In this document: piece by piece, positions 58,609 through 64,000 of the stretch
Layout: every line of letters starts with the position of its first letter
Position numbering within the stretch: the stretch's first letter is position 1
Source of the DNA: Anastatus disparis
Lineage: Eukaryota; Arthropoda; Insecta; Hymenoptera; Eupelmidae
Direction of reading: 5' to 3'
DNA length: 64,000 bases
NCBI GenBank assembly: GCA_017163975.1
Contig: JAFFSR010000351.1
Coordinates: forward strand, 1,240,001 to 1,304,000
Notes under the pieces: model-generated
Told to the model about the DNA's origin: nothing
The model's database searches: none
Seen by the model: the letters and a program-made list of their open reading frames with translations, nothing else
Made by a program: the position numbers and the translations under genes

Positions 58609-58830
58609 CCCTTTCAGTCATGCAATTCAATTAACTTTTTTCGTATGTATTTGTTTATAATAATAATTAATAGTTATAAATTTATAAAATATCATCAGCA
58701 TTATAAATAGTAAAGCTATGTGTATCTGAAAATACAAAAAATCCAAGAATCAAGCATGATATTGCAAAAATATTGAGGTAAAAAAAAGAAAATTAGGTAG
58801 CCGATATATCGGCTCCTGTGACTGTAAGGG
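58609..58830. mobile_element. 222-bp TTAA element with CCCTTTCAG-type ends
   Basis: 'ccctttcagtca' and 'tgactgtaaggg' with TTAA at 58605-58608 and 58831-58834. The ends resemble the element at 35562-36073. Contains the palindrome 'ccgatatatcgg'. Probably piggyBac-type. Confidence 0.65.
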
Positions 58831-58977
58831 TTAAAACAATACTATTGAAGATTAACAATAATGCATACTACTGAATTTTCAAATAAATAATTCAAGTATA
58901 AATTTTAATGTACGCTTTTATAACTCGCAAAATTTACTAACAAAAAAATTGATTTTCTTGAAGCAGATTTACGTACA

Positions 58978-60095
58978 CGCCCCGTCAAAAACGTTTAGCT
59001 AAAAAAATTAGCTAAAAATATAGCTAAAAATGCAGCTAAAAATACAGCTATATTTAGCTGGAAATGAATATATCTGATATTTATCTGATTATTTTTAGGT
59101 AAAAATCCAGTTATTTTTTAGGTAAAAATCCAGTTAATATTTTGAGTCTCTTGTAACAGCGGAAAATATAACTGTATTTTCAGCTGTATTTTTAGCTGTA
59201 TTTTCAACTGTATTTTTAGCTAATTTTTTGAGCTAATCGTTTTTGATGAGGCGAACAATAGCTGATAATATAGCTATATTTTCAGCTATATTTTTAGCTG
59301 TATTTTTAGCTTACATTATTTTATAATTTCACGGAATAATAACTCGTTAGTTATTTTCCTGTAAAAGAAAGTTCCAAAAATGAGGTAAACCTCGTAGTGT
59401 CGGCTCTCCGAAGATCGAAGAGCTACATTTTGGCACAAAGTATCTTGCTCTTTTATACCTATGGCCTCAAAATTTGTTAATGGAATCGTAAAATTTAGAG
59501 ATCCGCCACCTAGCGACGTGAAGTGAACTTACCTGCCTTTAATTATTGATTAATGCTACGTCGCAAGGTGGCGTTTCTCTAAATTTTACGATTCCATCGA
59601 CAAATTTTAAGGACACAGGTATAAAAGAGCAAGATACTTTGTGCCAAAACGCAGAAGCTCTTCGATCTTCGGAGAGCTGACACTAAGAGGTTCACCTCAT
59701 TTTTGGAACTTTCTTTTACAGGAAAATAACTAACGAGTTATTATTCCGTGAAATTATAAAATAATTTAAGCTAAAAATACAGCTAAAAATATAACTGAAA
59801 ATTTAGCTATATTATCAGCTATTGTTATCCTCGTCGAAAACGATTAGCTCAAAAAATGAGCTAAAAATACAGTTAAAAATACAGCTAAAAATACAGCTGA
59901 AAATACAGTTATATTTTCCGCTGTTACAAGAGACTCAAAATATTAACTGGATTTTTACCTAAAAAATAACTGGATTTTTACCTAAAAAATCCAGATTAAT
60001 ATAGCTATATTCCAGCTAAATATAGCTGTATTTTTAGCTGTATTTTTAGCTATATTTTTAGTTAATTTTTTTAGCTAAACGTTTTTGACGGGGCG
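58978..60095. mobile_element. 1.12-kb foldback with AGCTAAAAATACAGCT arms
   Basis: Ends 'cgccccgtcaaaaacgttta' and 'taaacgtttttgacggggcg' are perfect inverted repeats. The arms are runs of 'agctaaaaatacagct' and relatives. The centre (about 59360-59720) is a palindromic core shared with 32150-32545. A second copy of the end motif ('cgtttttgatgaggcg') lies inside each arm near 59230 and 59840. No target duplication was established. No gene is seen in 60096-60562. Confidence 0.75.
59360..59720. repeat. Palindromic foldback core, shared with 32150-32545
   Basis: Order of elements: 'gaggtaaacctcgtagt', 'ccgaagatcgaagagct', 'gctcttttatacct' (TATA-like), 'taaaatttagagatccgcca', 'aggtggcgtttctctaaatt', then mirror order. 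Same order and spacing as 32150-32545, at about 70-80% identity by eye. Confidence 0.65.
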
Positions 60096-60562
60096 TATAC
60101 ACATTCATAGACATCACAATATTATAATTTTTACCAAAAAAGTATCAGACCTTGAGTCACGGATTAGCTTATGTAGAATTATGAAAACACCCATATCTAT
60201 TCGGTTGAACGGTTTGATCTCAACTTTTATATAATTTTGGTAATAATCTTCTAGAAATATGAGTTCGAAAACTGTATTGCATGTAGCTAATCCAAATTTT
60301 TTGAAAATATAAAAAAATTGAAACAAAATAGTTCACAAGTGAAAAAACATCGAGCGTCAACCGAATGCATGGGGGTTACTTCAAAATTCTATATGAAAAA
60401 AAGTATCCTAGTATTAGAAGAAAATCTGTAATATAAAGACCTAATACGCAGTTAGTGAAAAATGAATGTTATGATACGCTTATTTATAAATTACATATAA
60501 ATGGCGCTGGTAGTTTAAGCTAACTAAAATTTAATTTACTGATTTACAATTTATAAAGAAGA

Positions 60563-62557
60563 TTATATTAAAATTGAAACAATGAATACGTCATTAAGCA
60601 ATTCGTCATTCTCGGCTGAAAGAATTGAATCATTATCATCTATGTCTTTCCATACAGGCATTCGATAACATTTATTTTTAACATAAGTGAGTTCAATCAA
60701 TTCAGATTTAGTAGACAATAATGAACATTTATATGTCCCTATGCTAGACGAGGGTATACGTATATCAAAAGCATTTTCCACAAGTATAAATCTGTTAATT
60801 AGTAAATATATTAGATTGTTATTATTAATTTTATATATATTCTCTATTATACAAATAGAAAAATCTTCTAACATGCATGTGTTATCTTTCAAATTTATAC
60901 CTAGCGTGAAAGTTTTAAGTTCAATATTTTTAAACATAGACCAAGATTTTAACACATCATCTGCAACATTACAAGGAAATGGGCCTGCAACCCAAGGATT
61001 GAACAATCTAGCATGATCGTCGCTTTTATAAGTTTTAAGTTTCTTAACTTGATGCTTATCTCTTTCTGTAAATCTATTATAAATTTGTTGTAGCGGTGCT
61101 TCTCGTTTATTATAGTATTTTCTGAAAAAAGACATATTATTTTTGTAAGGCCAAGCATTGTAGCTCTCAATGGATCCATACATTTCAACATCATCTACTA
61201 AATGACTCAAGTTATGAATATTGTAAGACAAAAAATTAGTGTCGTAAATCAATTTTGCATCTTCAATAAATGATTTAAGAGCTAATCGAGCAAAAGATAA
61301 TTGAATGGCCGATGGATTTTTTAACGAGAGACATCGTATTGCTGTGCTTAATAGTAAATAATGCATGTATACATTTTCATTAACAATACCTTTTGCAACA
61401 ACTATTCCAAAATACAAAAGAAATTGACGATGTTGAGAGGCTTTAAAATCTTTTAGATATTTCAAAGTTTCAGGCAACCTAGCAAATTCACGGGGACAGT
61501 ATTTAATTATTAATTTTATTCTATCAGACATTTTTGCAATTTCGACGTGAGATAATTTTACTTGTTTGCCGTAAGTCCCTTTTGTCCACGCTATCAGAAT
61601 TTTTTTATTTATTCCTAAATACAAACAGTGCATAGGATCAATTGGGACTTGAGTAACTAATCCTACTACTAATTGTAAAAGGGGGCTTTTTCCAGTATGA
61701 TGCTCTGTATCAATTGTACGAGAATATTCCTCGTCAGTTCGAACTTGATGATTGACGCCTGAATATACTGATGTTCTTTTGAATCTATACCTTTGACTTT
61801 GCATTTAGAGCACGGTTTCTTTGAATTGTGATTCTTATGTTTTAATATATAAGCACGTGCCACTAAATAAAAACAAAAAAGTCTTATCTGTACTTTAAAT
61901 TCTACATCCCCGTATATTAATTTGTTTTGTTGAACTTTGTTAACATCGGTTATAAAAGTTTCTAAAAACAAATCTACATTTGCAGGTTTTGATTTGCCTT
62001 TGTAAATTCCAACAACTTTTACGTCACTTTCAGGAATATTACTAATTCTAACTTGTATAGGATACATCTGATATTTTTTATTTAACTCACACCCATCGAT
62101 ATTGACATCAATTAATAATATGTCTGATGGTATTAAATTTGAAGATGTACTCTCCAAAATTTGAATCAATACTTTTTCGAAACCTATATGTAAGTATTGA
62201 CCAGGAGGAACATCAATCAAAATTCCTTCAAAGACTCTGGGAGTATAAATAAGAGTTCTAGGATCACTCGGTAAAGCAGGAAAGCAATGCTTTCTCAAAA
62301 CTTTCAAATATTTTTTCTGCGCACTTACCCTGGCAGAAATGATTCCATTTAATGGCTAGCTAATCCCTAGTAAAAATGGATTTAATGCTATTTCTTGGCT
62401 TATAACCATTTTAAATGGGTAAATTTCTACCAGGGTAGAGTTGTATTTGTTTCTAAGAAAAGGAAAATTAATTCCTTTCTCATAATTTGAAAAGGTGCTT
62501 CGTTGGATTGCTTACGATTTTCGTTACTTACATTGTTATGTTTTAATAACTAGATTA
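60563..62557 (-). pseudogene. Transposase-like protein (CACTA/EnSpm-related type), frameshifted
   Basis: Two frames, 62307-61669 and 61804-60563, belong to one protein with a one-base shift near 61770 (PCSKCKVKG ... RTSVYSGVNH). The second has RTDEEYSRT, EHHTGKSPL, VPIDPMHCLYLGINKKIL, REFARLPETLK, FRQFLLYFG-like RQFLLYFGIVV and SYNIHNLSHLVDDVEMYG. This motif order is that of insect transposon-derived proteins I associate with CACTA/EnSpm-like elements. The reading frame continues upstream of 62307 to an in-frame stop near 62557 once the MITE at 62328-62435 is removed (TLSAQKKYLKVLRKHCFP). No terminal repeats were located. Dead by frameshift and insertion. Confidence 0.65.
62328..62435. mobile_element. 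108-bp MITE (CCCTGG ends), TA duplication
   Basis: 'ccctggcagaaat' and 'atttctaccaggg' with TA on both sides (62326-62327 and 62436-62437). Removing it and one TA leaves the transposase frame open. Shares its end motif with the MITE at 7985-8155. Confidence 0.7.
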
Positions 62558-63005
62558 TGAATATTTATTGTTAGAACAATCATTTCATTATTCAAACCTA
62601 TTCATATATTTTAATATTCTGTCTTTTATATTATTAAGAATTTTATCAGGGTCATGTGTTAACCTGGATATTAGGATTTTACGTTTACATATAAAAAATC
62701 GTAATCAATCATTAATTATACAAGCCATCCAAAACGCGCTTCGCGTGCCTAATTGTGTTTGTTTATTATTTAACATAATTTTTTACAATATTTTAACTTA
62801 TAATATAAATTAAATGAAAGTATTTCGTAACGTAAAATTTAATATTTGTAAAAGAATTTATAAAATATCTTAAATTGAATTAATTATCAATTTGCATAAA
62901 CTATTGTTCTTTTAATTGAAGTTTTACATTATTTGTTAAAGTGATATTCAGTATAAATTATTAATAGTATTATTACAAAATCATTAATTTTAATGACCAT
63001 GATTT
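62558..63005. other. Gene-free AT-rich stretch
   Basis: 'acgcgcttcgcgtgcc' followed by 'tttgtttattatttaacata' near 62732 resembles the GC-hairpin end of the Helitron at 19063-19240 and may be a decayed relative. The 81-codon frame is not convincing. Confidence 0.35.
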
Positions 63006-63560
63006 CCCTAACAACACAAAAACGTTTCAAAAACGCTTTTGAAACGTTTTTCGTTAAACTTATATACGTTTGTAAATTTCGACAAAAATACATATTCAAA
63101 ACGTTTTTAAAACGTAAAATATGTCCGCATATTTTAGATTCTCAAGAGTAATGTAACGTTTATGGAACGTTTAAGAAACGTTTAGAAAACGTTTTCTCGA
63201 TGAAAATTTACGCAAGCTCAAATATCCAAACGTTTCCTTAACGTTTAAAAAACGTTTTATTTGGTAAAATTTTTTTCTCTATATAATAATTTTTTAGAAT
63301 AATAAAATAAAACGTTTAAAAAACGTTTTAGAAACGTTTGGAAATTTAAGCCAATGTATTTTTTCACCGAGAAAACGTTTTCTAAACGTTTCTTAAACGT
63401 TCCATAAACGTTACATTACTCTTGAGAATCTAAAATATGCGGACATATTTAACGTTTTAAAAACGTTTTAAATACATATTTTTGTCGAAATTTATAAACG
63501 TATATAAGTTTACCAGAAAACGTTTTTAAAACGTTTTTGAAACGTTTTGTGCTGTTAGGG
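63006..63560. mobile_element. 555-bp foldback with AAACGTTT arms
   Basis: Ends 'ccctaacaacacaaaaacg' and 'cgttttgtgctgttaggg' are inverted repeats. Both arms consist largely of the palindromic word 'aaacgttt' and 'aaacgtttt' separated by unique mirrored blocks ('attctcaagagtaatg', 'atatgtccgcatat'). Centre near 63285. No coding capacity. Confidence 0.75.
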
Positions 63561-63652
63561 TTATCTTATAATAAATATTTCATTCTAAATTTTAAATTGA
63601 ATTTGACAATTGTTTTGTTCAAACCACTTAAAACAGTTTCAGAAGTAAATAG

Positions 63653-63857
63653 ACCCTATTGAAAATAATGACGTCTTTAAAAGACATCTTTTTTATCAAG
63701 ATTTTAAAAATAATACTTACTAAAATGTTTTAAAAAAGAACGTACTTATGCTAAAGTGTATATAAAGACGTCTTTGAAAGATGTCATTGGATGTGTATTT
63801 ACAAATTCCAATATAACAAAAGACATCTTGAAAAGCCGTTATTATTTTTAATAGGGT
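63653..63857. mobile_element. 205-bp MITE with GACGTC/AAGACATC words
   Basis: 'accctattgaaaataat' is mirrored by 'attatttttaatagggt'. Inside, 'gacgtctttaaaagacatc'-like palindromic words repeat. The remaining 63858-64000 has no supportable feature; the frame there runs off the window edge. Confidence 0.6.
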
Positions 63858-64000
63858 ATCTTTCTAAAGAAAGATATAGAAACAAAATAAGCATCAGCTC
63901 TCTGCAGACCGAAAAGCTTGAGACTTGTGAAGTTAGCGCCTGTAAAAATAAAATATTAATATTTTTTAGCAATGAAAAGCTAAAACGTTTGCTCCTCATT

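Overview
The window looks like a stretch of a very AT-rich arthropod genome, most likely an insect. A hymenopteran is possible but I cannot prove it from sequence. The evidence is spliced genes with GT-AG introns, Pol III SINEs, and eukaryotic transposon families (pogo, ISL2EU, hAT, R1-type LINE, Penelope-like, Helitron, piggyBac-type TTAA elements). There is no prokaryotic gene organisation, rRNA, canonical tRNA gene or CRISPR array. Only a few percent of the window codes for protein, and nearly all recognisable coding sequence is transposon-derived or broken by transposons.

Layout. 1-9.7 kb holds two copies of a Helentron-like family (1-1064 and 5866-9030, the second carrying a hAT element with a perfect 8-bp target duplication), two TA-flanked MITEs, three copies of a 411-421 bp TTAA element and an AGCTAA-rich satellite-like array. 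9.76-28.7 kb is a psq-type helix-turn-helix gene cut in two by an 18.4 kb element with inverted ends and a TAA target duplication. Removing the element restores the reading frame. Inside it are two long-armed foldbacks (FB-1, FB-2), a tRNA-headed SINE, a 178-bp Helitron, two more Helentron-like copies, a run of TTAA elements and a 3.1 kb palindrome built on head-to-head Penelope fragments. 28.7-31.2 kb has no convincing gene.

31.2-40.4 kb (minus strand) is the best host gene. It is a DUF4806-type gene with at least nine coding exons, and splice phases agree at all eight junctions. Its introns carry foldbacks and TTAA elements, and its last coding exon is split by a 1.5 kb foldback whose borders resemble splice sites. 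40.5-43.4 kb holds an R1-like ORF1 fragment, a relict FB arm and a second SINE.

43.5-54.6 kb is a six-level nest: a TA-flanked MITE contains a pogo element, which contains FB-3 (TTAA), which contains an ISL2EU-type element (THAP transposase plus YqaJ/SWIM nuclease, AT duplication), which contains a 1 kb foldback, which contains a 130-bp MITE. Removing inserts restores reading frames at the pogo/FB-3 and THAP/foldback joints. 54.6-64 kb has more TTAA elements and foldbacks, a foldback (58,978-60,095) sharing its core with the one in the DUF4806 exon, a frameshifted transposase pseudogene, and a foldback made of AAACGTTT words.

The most unusual signals are the pair of foldbacks with the same ~390-bp core but unrelated arms, the intron-like borders of the exon insertion, and the use of TTAA as target by about ten different families. 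Target duplications and boundaries come from direct reading. Family names rest on motif recognition without database searches.
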